A stretch of 64,000 nt of DNA, taken from positions 744,225 to 808,224 of the forward strand of contig NZ_KI421500.1 in assembly GCF_000473145.1 (NCBI RefSeq). Direction: 5' to 3'. This DNA comes from Leisingera daeponensis DSM 23529 (lineage in GTDB: Bacteria > Pseudomonadota > Alphaproteobacteria > Rhodobacterales > Rhodobacteraceae). Shown here piece after piece: positions 7,888 to 17,704 of the stretch (positions within the stretch are counted from its first letter, which is position 1; every line of letters starts with the position of its first letter). The notes under the pieces are model-generated. The model was not told where the DNA came from and searched no databases. It saw only the letters and a list, made by a program, of their open reading frames with translations. The position numbers and the translations under genes are program-made.

Positions 7888-10818
7888 ATGGCAAATAAGA
7901 TGCTTATTGACGCCACCCACGCGGAAGAAACCCGCGTTGTGGTGGTCGATGGAAACAAGGTTGAGGAATTCGACTTTGAGTCCGAAAACAAACGCCAGCT
8001 TGCTGGAAACATCTACCTCGCAAAAGTAACCCGGGTCGAACCTTCGCTTCAGGCGGCGTTCGTGGACTATGGCGGCAACCGCCATGGCTTCCTGGCGTTT
8101 TCGGAAATCCACCCGGACTATTACCAGATCCCGGTGGCCGACCGCGAAGCGCTGATGGAGGAAGAGCGCGCCTATGCCGAGGCGATGCGCGCCCGCGACG
8201 AGGAGGATGAAGAAAAACCGTCCAAGCCCAAGCGGTCGCGCCGGTCCAAGTCTTCCGCCAAGGCGGCCAAGACCTCCTCCGGCGATGCGGTGGAGACCAG
8301 GGAAGTTGGCGTTTCTGACGAGAAGACCGGCGAAATCGCCGGGATGGAAACCATCGACCTGAGCGACAGCGCCGCGGCTGCGGATGTGCCCGCGGAACTG
8401 GCCGAGGTGCCCGAAGGCTCCTCGCCGGTGGAACGTGTCGCGGAAACCCCGGTGGAAGAGCCGGAAGACGAGAACGAAGCCCCCGCCGACGCGGCAGAGG
8501 CGGATGATCTTGCTGAGGCGGATGACGAGGCTGCGGAAGCGGCGGCTGAGACCGAGGCGGACGCCGAAGAAGCCAAGGCAGAGGACACTGCCCGGGACGA
8601 GGGCGACGAAAACGGTGAATCCCTCCGGGCCGACGCTGCCGCCAAAGATGAAAACATCGAATCCGTTGCCGAAGAGGACGACAGCGAGGACATCCGTCCG
8701 CCGCGCAAACCCCGTCCGCGCCGCTACAAGATCCAGGAAGTGATCAAGGTGCGCCAGGTGCTGCTGGTGCAGGTCGTCAAGGAAGAGCGCGGCAATAAGG
8801 GTGCAGCGCTGACCACCTACCTGTCGCTTGCCGGCCGCTACTGCGTGCTGATGCCGAACACCGCCCGCGGCGGCGGCATTTCCCGCAAGATCACCAACGC
8901 CGCCGACCGCAAGAAGCTCAAGGACATCGCCTCCGAACTGGACGTGCCGACCGGCGCGGGCCTGATCGTGCGCACCGCCGGGGCAAAGCGCACCAAGGCG
9001 GAGATCAAGCGCGACTACGAATACCTTCAGCGTCTCTGGGAGCAGATCCGCGAGCTGACGCTGAAATCCATCGCGCCCGCCAAGATCTATGAGGAAGGCG
9101 ACCTGATCAAACGCTCGATCCGCGACCTCTACAACCGCGAGATCGACGAGGTTCTGGTGGAAGGCGACCGCGGCTACCGCATCGCCAAGGACTTCATGAA
9201 GATGATCATGCCGTCCCACGCCAAAAACGTGAAGCATTACCAGGACGCGCTGCCCCTGTTCGCCCGCTATCAGGTTGAAAGCTACCTGGGCGGCATGTTC
9301 AACCCGGTGGTGCAGCTGAAATCCGGCGGTTACATCGTGATCGGCGTGACCGAAGCGCTGGTGGCGATCGACGTGAACTCCGGCCGGGCGACCAAGGAAG
9401 CCTCGATTGAGGAGACCGCGCTCAAGACCAACCTTGAGGCCGCCGAAGAGGTGGCGCGCCAGCTGCGTCTGCGCGACCTCGCCGGCCTGATCGTCATCGA
9501 CTTCATCGACATGGACGAGCGCAAGAACAACGCCGCCGTCGAAAAGCGCATGAAGGATAAGCTGAAAACCGACCGCGCCCGCATCCAGGTGGGCCGTATC
9601 TCGGGCTTTGGCCTGATGGAAATGTCGCGGCAGCGGCTGCGCCCCGGCATGATCGAGGCCACCACCGCGCCGTGCCCGCATTGCCATGGCACCGGACTGA
9701 TCCGCTCCGACGACTCGATGGCGCTGTCGATCCTGCGCCAGATCGAGGAAGAGGGCACCCGCCGCCGCTCGCGCGAGGTTCTGGTGCGCTGCCCGGTCTC
9801 CATCGCCAACTTCCTGATGAACCAGAAGCGCGAGCACATCGCCCAGATCGAGGCGCGTTACGGTCTGTCCGTGCGTATCGAAGGCGACGCGCATCTGGTC
9901 AGCCCGGACTTTGTGCTGGAGAAGTTCAAGACCGCTTCCCGCACCGTGCCTGCGGCCACCGCTCCGGTGGTGTCGGTTGATACCTCGATCATGGAGCAGG
10001 TCGACGCTGACGAAGCGCTGCAGGATGAGGAAGAGGCCATCGTTGCAGTTGAGGCCGTTGAGGCCGCTGAGGACGATGCGCCGCAGGACGACAAGCCCAA
10101 GCGCAAGCGCCGCCGCCGCCGCCGCCGGAAGTCCGGCAACGGCGATCAGGCCCAGGCGGGCGAGAACGGCGAGGACACCTCCGATGACCAGGATCAGCCG
10201 AAGGAAGAGGCTGACGAGGCGCTGGAAGCTGACTCCGAGGCGGAAGTGCCTGTCGCGGAAGACGTGAAGGAGAAAAAGCCCTCCCGCACCCGCACCCGGT
10301 CCCGTTCGCGCAAACCGAAGAGCAAGCAGGCTGAGGCAGATGCAGCCGCTGCTGAAGGCTCCGAAGCCGCGGCAGAGGAAACGCCCGCCGCAGTCGAAGC
10401 TGCCGATGCGCCTGTGGCTGAGACGGTCGCGGAAGCTCGGGCTGATGAGACCGCAGAACCCGCGGTTGAGGCCGTTGCGGACAGCACAGAATCCGCTCCC
10501 GCCCAGGACGCAGAGCCCGCTGGGGAAGCTGAACCGGCCGCTCCGGCAGAAGAACCGGCTGCTGCGCAAGTGGCCGCAGAAGCTGAGGCGCCTGCGGAAA
10601 CTGCCGCCGAAGTGGCCGAAGAACAGCCTGCAGATGAGCCCGATGCGGAACCTGCCGGGGAGCAGACTGCTGTGGAAGAGGCCGCTGAGCTGGAACCCGC
10701 CGCTGAGCCGGAAGAGGAAAAGCAGCCGGAGCCTGCAATGGCTGGCGCCGCCGCGGAGCGGGAGCCCGCAGCCTCGTCCAAGCCAAAACGCCGCGGCTGG
10801 TGGTCGATGGGCGGCTGA
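7888..10818 (+). CDS. rne: ribonuclease E
   Basis: Endoribonuclease E/G family, 976 residues, opening MANKMLIDATHAEETRVVVV. The S1 RNA-binding domain begins at ~35 and is interrupted by a ~170-residue acidic, Ala/Glu-rich insert (about 8185-8695) before resuming at RRYKIQEVIKVRQVLLVQVV. The catalytic core contains EALVAIDVNSG and VIDFIDMDERKNN, with Mg2+-binding aspartates, and the zinc-link motif CPHCHGTG near 9673. The C-terminal part carries an Arg-rich patch (KRKRRRRRRRK) and a long Ala/Glu/Pro-rich disordered tail ending KPKRRGWWSMGG, the usual scaffold for degradosome partners. ATG 7888 with AAGGA just upstream was preferred over GTG 7873 because homologues begin near MxKKMLIDATH. S1 inserts are common in alphaproteobacterial RNase E. 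Confidence 0.96.
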   Translation: MANKMLIDATHAEETRVVVVDGNKVEEFDFESENKRQLAGNIYLAKVTRVEPSLQAAFVDYGGNRHGFLAFSEIHPDYYQIPVADREALMEEERAYAEAMRARDEEDEEKPSKPKRSRRSKSSAKAAKTSSGDAVETREVGVSDEKTGEIAGMETIDLSDSAAAADVPAELAEVPEGSSPVERVAETPVEEPEDENEAPADAAEADDLAEADDEAAEAAAETEADAEEAKAEDTARDEGDENGESLRADAAAKDENIESVAEEDDSEDIRPPRKPRPRRYKIQEVIKVRQVLLVQVVKEERGNKGAALTTYLSLAGRYCVLMPNTARGGGISRKITNAADRKKLKDIASELDVPTGAGLIVRTAGAKRTKAEIKRDYEYLQRLWEQIRELTLKSIAPAKIYEEGDLIKRSIRDLYNREIDEVLVEGDRGYRIAKDFMKMIMPSHAKNVKHYQDALPLFARYQVESYLGGMFNPVVQLKSGGYIVIGVTEALVAIDVNSGRATKEASIEETALKTNLEAAEEVARQLRLRDLAGLIVIDFIDMDERKNNAAVEKRMKDKLKTDRARIQVGRISGFGLMEMSRQRLRPGMIEATTAPCPHCHGTGLIRSDDSMALSILRQIEEEGTRRRSREVLVRCPVSIANFLMNQKREHIAQIEARYGLSVRIEGDAHLVSPDFVLEKFKTASRTVPAATAPVVSVDTSIMEQVDADEALQDEEEAIVAVEAVEAAEDDAPQDDKPKRKRRRRRRRKSGNGDQAQAGENGEDTSDDQDQPKEEADEALEADSEAEVPVAEDVKEKKPSRTRTRSRSRKPKSKQAEADAAAAEGSEAAAEETPAAVEAADAPVAETVAEARADETAEPAVEAVADSTESAPAQDAEPAGEAEPAAPAEEPAAAQVAAEAEAPAETAAEVAEEQPADEPDAEPAGEQTAVEEAAELEPAAEPEEEKQPEPAMAGAAAEREPAASSKPKRRGWWSMGG

Positions 10819-10837
10819 GCCCAGCATGGAACACGCG

Positions 10838-10866
10838 AAAAGGCAGGCCGCCAGGCCTGCCTTTTT
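10838..10866 (+). terminator. rho-independent terminator of rne
   Basis: AAAAGGCAGGCC (10838-10849) pairs with GGCCTGCCTTTT (10854-10865) around a 4-nt GCCA loop, with a run of five T at 10862-10866. It is 20 bp past the rne stop. Confidence 0.92.
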
Positions 10867-10984
10867 CATTTGGGGCTGGCCCCAATCAGGAAACTTCTGG
10901 CTGCGCACGAAACACAGTTTTCCGGGCCGGAGTTATTGCAGAACTCCGGTGCAGCAAGGCGCGGGCGCTGGGGAGGTTTGCGGC

Positions 10985-11218
10985 CTAGCCGCCCTTGCGG
11001 ATCAGGTAGATCTGGTGGCCCGCACCTTCGCTGTGGCCCAGGAACTCATGCCCTGCTTCATTGCAGAAATGCGGCACGTCGATCACCGCTGCCGGGTCGT
11101 CCGCCAGCAGTTGCAGCACATGGCCGGTCTGCAGCGATTTCAGCCGCTTGCGCGCCTTCAGGACGGGCAGGGGGCACAGCAGCCCGATTGCATCGAGGGT
11201 CTCTTTGATCTCGCTCAT
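10985..11218 (-). CDS. TusA/SirA-family sulfurtransferase-like protein
   Basis: 77 residues from ATG 11218: MSEIKETLDAIGLLCPLPVL. The CPLP motif (Cys15) and the following basic helix KARKRLKSL are the TusA/SirA signature; the Cys carries persulfide in sulfur relay. The second half, ADDPAAVIDVPHFCNEAGHE, matches the family core. Longer in-frame starts extend into ccdA and are less likely. It is divergent from ccdA with 94 bp between starts; the pairing of a sulfur carrier with a thiol-redox membrane protein is suggestive. The physiological acceptor is unknown. Confidence 0.88.
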   Translation of the reverse strand: MSEIKETLDAIGLLCPLPVLKARKRLKSLQTGHVLQLLADDPAAVIDVPHFCNEAGHEFLGHSEGAGHQIYLIRKGG

Positions 11219-11312
11219 GGTGTTCAGATAAGGGGGATGTTTCATGCTGTCCACAAGGATGTGACCAGCCGTCCCCGTGACGTTGGCCGCCCGCTGGCAT
11301 AAGTGTGGGACC

Positions 11313-12065
11313 ATGTTTGGAATCGAGATCATCGACGCAGGGCTGATCCCTGCCATGCTGGTGGCGCTGCTGGGCGGCGTGATCAGTTTTCTGTCGCCCT
11401 GCGTGCTGCCGATTGTGCCGCCCTACCTGGCCTATATGAGCGGCGTCACCATCGGCGAGATGCAGGGCACCGTCGCCGCGCGGCGCAAGGCGATCATTGC
11501 GGCGCTGTTCTTTGTGCTGGGGCTGTCCACGGTGTTTCTGCTGCTGGGCTTCACGGCCTCTGCTTTCGGCGCCTTTGTGCTGCAAAATCAGGAACTTTTC
11601 GCCCAGGTTTCAGGCGTCGTCGTGATCATCTTCGGGCTCCACTTCCTGTCGATCTTCCGCATTCCGCTGCTGGACCGCGAGGCACGGATGGAGGCGGGCG
11701 AATCCGGCGGCTCCGCTTTGGGGGCTTATGTGCTCGGGCTGGCCTTTGCCTTCGGCTGGACGCCGTGTATCGGCCCGCAGCTGGGTGCCATCCTGTCGCT
11801 GGCCGCATCGGAGGCTTCGGTCAGCCGCGGCACGCTCCTGCTGGGTGTCTACGCCGCGGGTCTGGGCGTGCCTTTCCTGCTGGCAGCGGTGTTCCTGAAC
11901 CGCTCGATGACGCTGATGAACAAGATGAAGCGCCACATGGGGCTGATCGAAAAGGTGATGGGCGGCCTGTTGCTGTTTGTCGGCATCATGCTGGTCACCG
12001 GGCTGTTCACCACCTTCTCCTGGTGGCTGCTGGAAACGTTCCCGGCGCTGGCAACGCTGGGCTGA
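11313..12065 (+). CDS. ccdA: cytochrome c biogenesis protein CcdA
   Basis: 250-residue polytopic membrane protein of the DsbD-transmembrane/CcdA family with six predicted helices. The two redox cysteines sit in FLSPCVLPIVPPYL (first helix) and FGWTPCIGPQLGAI (fourth helix). CcdA passes electrons from cytoplasmic thioredoxin to periplasmic thiol proteins used in cytochrome c maturation. ATG 11313 (MFGIEIIDAGLIP) is chosen over an upstream GTG at 11277 because it places the first helix normally. Confidence 0.93.
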   Translation: MFGIEIIDAGLIPAMLVALLGGVISFLSPCVLPIVPPYLAYMSGVTIGEMQGTVAARRKAIIAALFFVLGLSTVFLLLGFTASAFGAFVLQNQELFAQVSGVVVIIFGLHFLSIFRIPLLDREARMEAGESGGSALGAYVLGLAFAFGWTPCIGPQLGAILSLAASEASVSRGTLLLGVYAAGLGVPFLLAAVFLNRSMTLMNKMKRHMGLIEKVMGGLLLFVGIMLVTGLFTTFSWWLLETFPALATLG

Positions 12066-12078
12066 TCCGCGCGTTTCC

Positions 12079-12105
12079 AAGGGGGCCTCAGGTCCCCTTT
12101 TTCTT
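12079..12105 (+). terminator. probable terminator of ccdA
   Basis: AAGGGG (12079-12084) pairs with CCCCTT (12094-12099) with additional CCT/AGG pairing inside, followed by TTTTTCTTT. The loop is small, so the fold is less certain. Confidence 0.65.
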
Positions 12106-12152
12106 TGCCTCTCCCGGCCTTACTCTTGCCGGAAAGCCCTGTTAGTCTGCGC

Positions 12153-13448
12153 ATGAGATGTCAGAGCAGGACAGCGCGGATCAACAGCGTGGATCACACG
12201 GGTTCCAACCCCCAGAGAGTGCGCAATCGCCGGGTATTCTATATCCCCGGCTATGATCCGATTCATCCGCGCCGTTACCGCGAGCTCTACCGCAAGGAGG
12301 GCACAGCTCAGGCGCAGATTTCCGGCTACAGCCTTACCCTTTCTCCCAAACGGACCAACGGCCCCTACGGCTGGCATGTCGCGGCTGAGATGGACGGGCA
12401 GCGCACTGAGGCCGATATCGAGGTTCTGGTTTGGTCCGACATCGTGCGCGGCAGCATGGAGGCGACGATTGCCGGCACTTACTGGCAGCTGTTGCGCACC
12501 GCCTGGATCTATCTCTCCACCGGCGCGCTCAGGCGGCTGATGCTGCTGCGCAAGGGGCCGGTGATTGCCGCGCTTTACCCGGTGGGAATGCTGCTTGTGC
12601 AGGCGCTTCTGGCGTTTCTGCTGGCTTGGGGAACCGCTCATGCCTTCGGTCTTGCCGCGGCTGCTGCCGGTCTGAACGGCGCCTTTGCCCTGCTGCCGGC
12701 CTGGATGCTGGGCCTTGGCGCCGGCTATGCGCTGCTGCGCTGGTTCAAGAAACGCGACGGCAAGTTTTTCGCATATTACCTGATGCACGATTACGCTCAT
12801 TCGGCGGCTTCCCGGGGTGCGATCCCGCCGGAGATGGAGGCGCGGATGCGCGCGTTCCGCGCTTTGATTGCCGAGGCCTTGCAGGACAAAACACTGGACG
12901 AGGTGCTGGTCGTCGGCCACTCCTCCGGTGCGCATCTGGGGGTGTCGGTGCTGGCGGACCTGATCCGGGACGGGCTGCCCGCAGAGCGCCCCGCCCTTGG
13001 GTTTCTGACGCTGGGGCAGGTGGTCCCGATGGTTTCCTTCCTGCCTCAAGCCAAGCGGCTGCGGGCCGACTTGAAATACCTGTCCCAGCGCACCGAGCTT
13101 GCCTGGGTGGATGTGACCGCGCCGGGCGATGGCTGCGCCTTTGCGCTGTGTGATCCGGTCGCCGTCAGCGGCGTCGCGCCGGAGGGCAAGCGCTGGCCGC
13201 TGGTGTTCTCCGCCGCCTTTACCCAAACCCTTAGCCCTGCGCGCTGGCAGCAGCTGCGCTGGCGGTTTTTCCGGCTGCATTTCCAGTATCTCTGCGCCTT
13301 CGACCGGCCGGGCGACTATGACTATTTCCGCATCACTGCTGGGCCACTAACGCTGGCGGAACGGTACCGCGACCGGAAGCCTTCGAAATCGCGGATTGAC
13401 GTGCCGGTATCTAAGTTCACCTCGGTGGCCGCTGAATGCCCCAAGTGA
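12153..13448 (+). CDS. membrane-associated alpha/beta hydrolase-like protein, function unknown
   Basis: 431 residues from ATG 12153; the start is uncertain because no clear ribosome binding site is seen, and GTG 12189 is possible. The conserved body begins at RRVFYIPGYDPIHPRRYREL. Two membrane helices (~137-165 and ~175-197) split it into an N-terminal cytosolic part and a C-terminal domain with a nucleophile elbow GHSSG (Ser257) after DEVLVV. This is the alpha/beta-hydrolase or lipase pattern, and YIPGYDP is a plausible oxyanion-side strand. Its last 13 bases overlap the start of the cytochrome P450 gene, so the two are likely co-translated. Substrate unknown. Confidence 0.75.
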   Translation: MRCQSRTARINSVDHTGSNPQRVRNRRVFYIPGYDPIHPRRYRELYRKEGTAQAQISGYSLTLSPKRTNGPYGWHVAAEMDGQRTEADIEVLVWSDIVRGSMEATIAGTYWQLLRTAWIYLSTGALRRLMLLRKGPVIAALYPVGMLLVQALLAFLLAWGTAHAFGLAAAAAGLNGAFALLPAWMLGLGAGYALLRWFKKRDGKFFAYYLMHDYAHSAASRGAIPPEMEARMRAFRALIAEALQDKTLDEVLVVGHSSGAHLGVSVLADLIRDGLPAERPALGFLTLGQVVPMVSFLPQAKRLRADLKYLSQRTELAWVDVTAPGDGCAFALCDPVAVSGVAPEGKRWPLVFSAAFTQTLSPARWQQLRWRFFRLHFQYLCAFDRPGDYDYFRITAGPLTLAERYRDRKPSKSRIDVPVSKFTSVAAECPK

Positions 13449-14791
13449 TGCCGCCAAAACCGCCGGCGCGCCCGGATAAGGTGCCGCTGTGGCGCTATGT
13501 GAAGCTGTTCCGTGAGGACATCCTGTCGGCGCAGCCTGCGCGGCTCTACCGCGCCTGGATGGCAGAGTTCCGCACGCCGTTTTTCCGCTCCTTTCTGGTC
13601 AACCAGCCGGATCTGGTGAAGCTTTTGCTGAAGGAGCGCCCCGATGATTTTCCCAAATCGGACCGCATTGCAGAGGGGCTGAAGCCCTTGCTGGGCAATT
13701 CGGTGTTTCTGACCAATGGCGAAGCCTGGAAGCGGCAGCGGCGGATCATTGATCCGGCGTTCGAGGGCGGGAGGCTGAAGGATACCTACCCGGCGATGCG
13801 CGCGGCGGCAGAGGCGGCGGTCAAGCGGCTGGAGGGGCGGACGGGGCCGGTAGAGATGGAGGAGGAAACCTCCCACGCGGCGGCGGATGTGATTTTCCGT
13901 ACACTATTTTCGATCCCGATCGGGCATGAGGTGGCTGGCGAAGTCTTCACCCGCTTCCGCGACTATCAGCGCAGCCAGCCCTTGCTGAACCTGGCCGCCT
14001 TCGTGCCGCTGCCGCGCTGGGTGCCGCGGTTCTTCCGCCCCGGGACGCGGCGGAATGCAAGGACGATCCGCGCGCTGATCGCGCAACTGACCACTGAACG
14101 GATGGCTGCGATTAACGCGGGCAGAGCGCCGGATGATCTGGCGACCAAGATCATGACCACCCGGGACCCGGAAACCGGCAGCACCTTTGATACCGCCGAG
14201 ATGGTGGACCAGGTTGCGATATTTTTCCTGGCAGGACATGAAACCAGCGCTTCCGCTTTGGCCTGGGCGCTCTATCTGATGGCGCTCTATCCCGAATGGC
14301 AGGAAAGGGTGGCGGCTGAGGCCGCGGTGCTGGAGGATGAGAACTTTGCTGCCGTTTCACGGCTGAAGATCAGCCGTGATGTGTTCCGCGAGACCCTGCG
14401 GCTGTATCCGCCGGTGCCGATGATGGTGCGGGAGGCCGCATGCCCCGAACGCTTCCGCAACCGTGCCGTGCCGGAGGGCGCGCAGATGGTGCTCAGCCCC
14501 TGGCACCTGCACCGGCATGAGCGGCTGTGGGAGAACCCGGACGGCTTTGATCCCGCGCGCTGGGGGACGGAAAACGGCAAGCAGTGCCAGCGCGATGCCT
14601 ATATCCCGTTCTCAGCCGGTGCCCGCGTGTGTACGGGGGCGGGTTTCGCCATGGTGGAGGGGCCGCTTATCCTGTCAATGATCCTGCGCCGCTTCCGTAT
14701 CGAACCGGCGGCCGGCAGGGCGCCGGTGCCTGTGGCGCATCTCACGGTGCGGTCGAAGGGCGGGATCTGGCTGCAGCTTTCGGAGCGGTAG
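13436..14791 (+). CDS. cytochrome P450
   Basis: 451-residue soluble P450. The I-helix oxygen-activation motif is AGHETS (266-271), the K-helix ExxR is ETLR (319-322), and the heme-ligand loop is FSAGARVCTG with axial Cys399. The N-terminus (PPKPPARPDKVPLWRYVKLF) has no membrane anchor, as usual in bacteria. No ferredoxin or reductase gene is adjacent, so redox partners come from elsewhere. The start at 13436 lies inside the preceding hydrolase gene, implying translational coupling and possibly a shared lipid-like substrate. The reaction cannot be predicted from sequence. Confidence 0.95.
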   Translation: MPQVMPPKPPARPDKVPLWRYVKLFREDILSAQPARLYRAWMAEFRTPFFRSFLVNQPDLVKLLLKERPDDFPKSDRIAEGLKPLLGNSVFLTNGEAWKRQRRIIDPAFEGGRLKDTYPAMRAAAEAAVKRLEGRTGPVEMEEETSHAAADVIFRTLFSIPIGHEVAGEVFTRFRDYQRSQPLLNLAAFVPLPRWVPRFFRPGTRRNARTIRALIAQLTTERMAAINAGRAPDDLATKIMTTRDPETGSTFDTAEMVDQVAIFFLAGHETSASALAWALYLMALYPEWQERVAAEAAVLEDENFAAVSRLKISRDVFRETLRLYPPVPMMVREAACPERFRNRAVPEGAQMVLSPWHLHRHERLWENPDGFDPARWGTENGKQCQRDAYIPFSAGARVCTGAGFAMVEGPLILSMILRRFRIEPAAGRAPVPVAHLTVRSKGGIWLQLSER

Positions 14792-14794
14792 CCA

Positions 14795-14838
14795 AGAAAA
14801 TTCGAATTTTCTGGGCAAATTTCTTCGAAGAAATTTGC
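14795..14838. repeat. two tandem perfect palindromes between convergent genes
   Basis: Positions 14795-14812 form the 18-bp perfect palindrome AGAAAATTCGAATTTTCT. Positions 14815-14838 form a 24-bp perfect palindrome, with left half GCAAATTTCTTC. Both have TTCGAA at the centre and can fold with UCGA loops (7- and 10-bp stems). They fill the whole 48-bp gap between the stop codons of the P450 gene (+) and the 75-residue protein gene (-). A bidirectional terminator is the simplest reading; there is no separate T-tract, but the stems are themselves A/T-rich. Confidence 0.85.
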
Positions 14839-14839
14839 A

Positions 14840-15067
14840 TTACTGGATGATGCGCACGGCGTCTTGGTTGCAGAAAATGACGACCTGACCGGCATTTTCC
14901 ACGGCGTGGAAACCGCGGTGTTTCAATTCCTGCCGAAACCGGTCCCAGCCGAGCAGCCGTTCTATGTCGCGCTTCTGCCGCCGGATGACGCCGCCCTTGG
15001 CGGCCGCCTGGGAACGGAAAAGTTGCTGCAACCACGCGTCAGCAGAGAGAGTGGCAGGTACAGGCAT
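14840..15067 (-). CDS. small conserved protein, function unknown
   Basis: 75 residues from ATG 15067: MPVPATLSADAWLQQLFRSQ, then GGVIRRQKRDIERLLG, ending GFHAVENAGQVVIFCNQDAVRIIQ. It is basic in the middle with a single Cys near the end, and has no membrane segment. The block IRRQKRDIER-G-F recurs in the small gene at 20996-21199, so they are paralogues. It is the last gene of the fumC operon, 23 bp after the ribbon-helix-helix gene. I know no experimentally assigned function. Confidence 0.75.
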   Translation of the reverse strand: MPVPATLSADAWLQQLFRSQAAAKGGVIRRQKRDIERLLGWDRFRQELKHRGFHAVENAGQVVIFCNQDAVRIIQ

Positions 15068-15090
15068 AAGCTGAGGATGGCAATTTGTGG

Positions 15091-15309
15091 TTAACGCGCC
15101 CTTAACCGCCGCAGCACAAACAGCCGGATGGCGGAGGCAAGCCCGCAATCCTCGCCGCGGGTTTCATCAATTTCGGCTGCCAAGTCATTGATCGCCCTGT
15201 CTTCTGCGGTTGCAATCTCGCGAAAGGCATCCCAGAAGTCATCCTCCAGCGACACCGAGGTCCGGTGCCCGCGCAGCGTGAGGGAATGCTTCTTGGGGCG
15301 GGAATTCAT
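15091..15309 (-). CDS. ribbon-helix-helix domain protein
   Basis: 72 residues: MNSRPKKHSLTLRGHRTSVS, then LEDDFWDAFREIATAEDRAI. The pattern is a beta strand (RGHRTSVSLE) followed by two helices, as in the RHH_4 branch of the Arc/MetJ superfamily, which binds DNA as a dimer. The C-terminus is Arg-rich (IRLFVLRRLRAR). Its ATG (15309-15307) overlaps the stop of the DUF4169 gene, so it is translationally coupled to it and to fumC. It has no toxin partner next to it; DNA target unknown. Confidence 0.85.
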   Translation of the reverse strand: MNSRPKKHSLTLRGHRTSVSLEDDFWDAFREIATAEDRAINDLAAEIDETRGEDCGLASAIRLFVLRRLRAR

Positions 15310-15481
15310 TCGTCGCGCTTGTGTTCGTCCAAGCGTTTGACCTCTTGCGCGTTGCGCGCCTTGTCCAGGCCTTTCTCGGCTTTGGTCCGCCCGAATGTCA
15401 CGGCGTTCTGGTCAGCACGGGCCTTTTTCTCGGCCCGCGCTTTTTCTTTTCTGTACCGGTTCAGATTGACCGGCTTTTCCA

Positions 15482-15482
<1 letters not shown>
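15306..15482 (-). CDS. DUF4169 family small protein
   Basis: 58 residues from ATG 15482: MEKPVNLNRYRKEKARAEKK, ending VKRLDEHKRDE. It is highly charged, almost entirely helical and rich in Lys/Arg/Glu/Ala. It matches DUF4169, a small family found mainly in Rhodobacterales. The ATG overlaps the fumC stop (TGATG arrangement) and its own TGA overlaps the ribbon-helix-helix start (ATGA), which is strong evidence that this short frame is real and translated. Function unknown; an RNA- or DNA-binding role would suit its charge, but that is inference. Confidence 0.82.
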
Positions 15483-16876
<1,394 letters not shown>

Positions 16877-17082
16877 CCGTCTTCTCTCCGTTGCGTATGC
16901 GATTGCATGCCGTTTAGCCTGCGTGCAGATGCAGTGCAATTGGCCAGTTGCGCGCAGCATAGCCAATCGCGCGGGCAGGTATAGTGCCGAATTGGCGCAA
17001 TCGGAGACATGCCATTGCCTGAAACCATGCTATGATTACAGTGCGTAAGGGACAGGCCTGTATATCCGGAAGGAATTGCGAC

Positions 17083-17643
17083 GTGCCGACGCATTTGCGA
17101 ACTCTCAAGGTCTTGCTGAGCCTTGCCGCCCTGATGGCGGCGGTTCTGCTCCTGCTGCTGCCGCAGTGGGCAAGCGCGGACATCTCCCGCTTCGCGGGCG
17201 AATACGCCGGCAGCGTCGAGATCGTGAAGGAAGACGGTGACACCGACCCCCGGGATATGAGCGTGGCGATCCGCGAGTCGAAGAAAGGCTTCACCATCAA
17301 GTGGACCTCTACGACGGAAAAGGACGACGGGCGCCGGAAGTCGAAAACCTATGAGATCGAATTCCTGCCCAGCGGCCGTGAAGGTGTCTTTTCCGCAGCG
17401 ATGACCCGCAATGTCTTCGGCCATTCGGTGCCGCTCGACCCGATGAAAGGGGAGCCGTTTGTCTGGGGCCGCATCACCGGCGATACGCTGACGGTATTCT
17501 CGCTGTATATCCACCCCAACGGGGATTACGAAATGCAGCAGTACGACCGGACTTTGGCCGAGGGCGGCCTGGACCTTGATTATATCTCGCGGCTCAACGG
17601 AGAGCCCCAGCGGCAGCTGAGCACCTTTCTCTCGCGGCAGTGA
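17083..17643 (+). CDS. secreted protein of unknown function
   Basis: 186 residues from GTG 17083, chosen because GGAAGGA (17068-17074) lies 8 nt upstream; an ATG at 17032 has no such site. A signal peptide is clear: basic start (THLRTLK), hydrophobic core (VLLSLAALMAAVLLLLL) and cleavage after SASA-like QWASA, before DISRFAGEY. The mature part begins with a lipocalin-like strand (FAGEYAGSVEIV) and is predicted all-beta (RKSKTYEIEFLPSGREGVFS, DTLTVFSLYIHPNGDYEMQQY). I do not recognise a named family. It is monocistronic, with a terminator just after it. Confidence 0.75.
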   Translation: MPTHLRTLKVLLSLAALMAAVLLLLLPQWASADISRFAGEYAGSVEIVKEDGDTDPRDMSVAIRESKKGFTIKWTSTTEKDDGRRKSKTYEIEFLPSGREGVFSAAMTRNVFGHSVPLDPMKGEPFVWGRITGDTLTVFSLYIHPNGDYEMQQYDRTLAEGGLDLDYISRLNGEPQRQLSTFLSRQ

Positions 17644-17657
17644 TGCGAACATGAAAA

Positions 17658-17684
17658 AGGCGGCCTGAGGGGCCGCCTGTTCTT
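17658..17684. terminator. bidirectional terminator between convergent genes
   Basis: AGGCGGCC (17658-17665) pairs with GGCCGCCT (17671-17678). AAAAA precedes the stem and GTTCTT follows, so it can serve the secreted-protein gene (+) and sspB (-). Confidence 0.75.
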
Positions 17685-17704
17685 CAGCCTGATGCGGACA
17701 CGCG

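Noticed and set aside
7651..10908. Very long open frame on the minus strand opposite rne, and similar long antisense frames opposite purQ-dctB (3432-6026), fumC (15590-16984) and the MscS gene (36159-37934).
   Set aside because: High-GC coding DNA leaves antisense frames open. The products are His/Arg/Gly-rich without domains, while the opposite strand encodes clear protein families.
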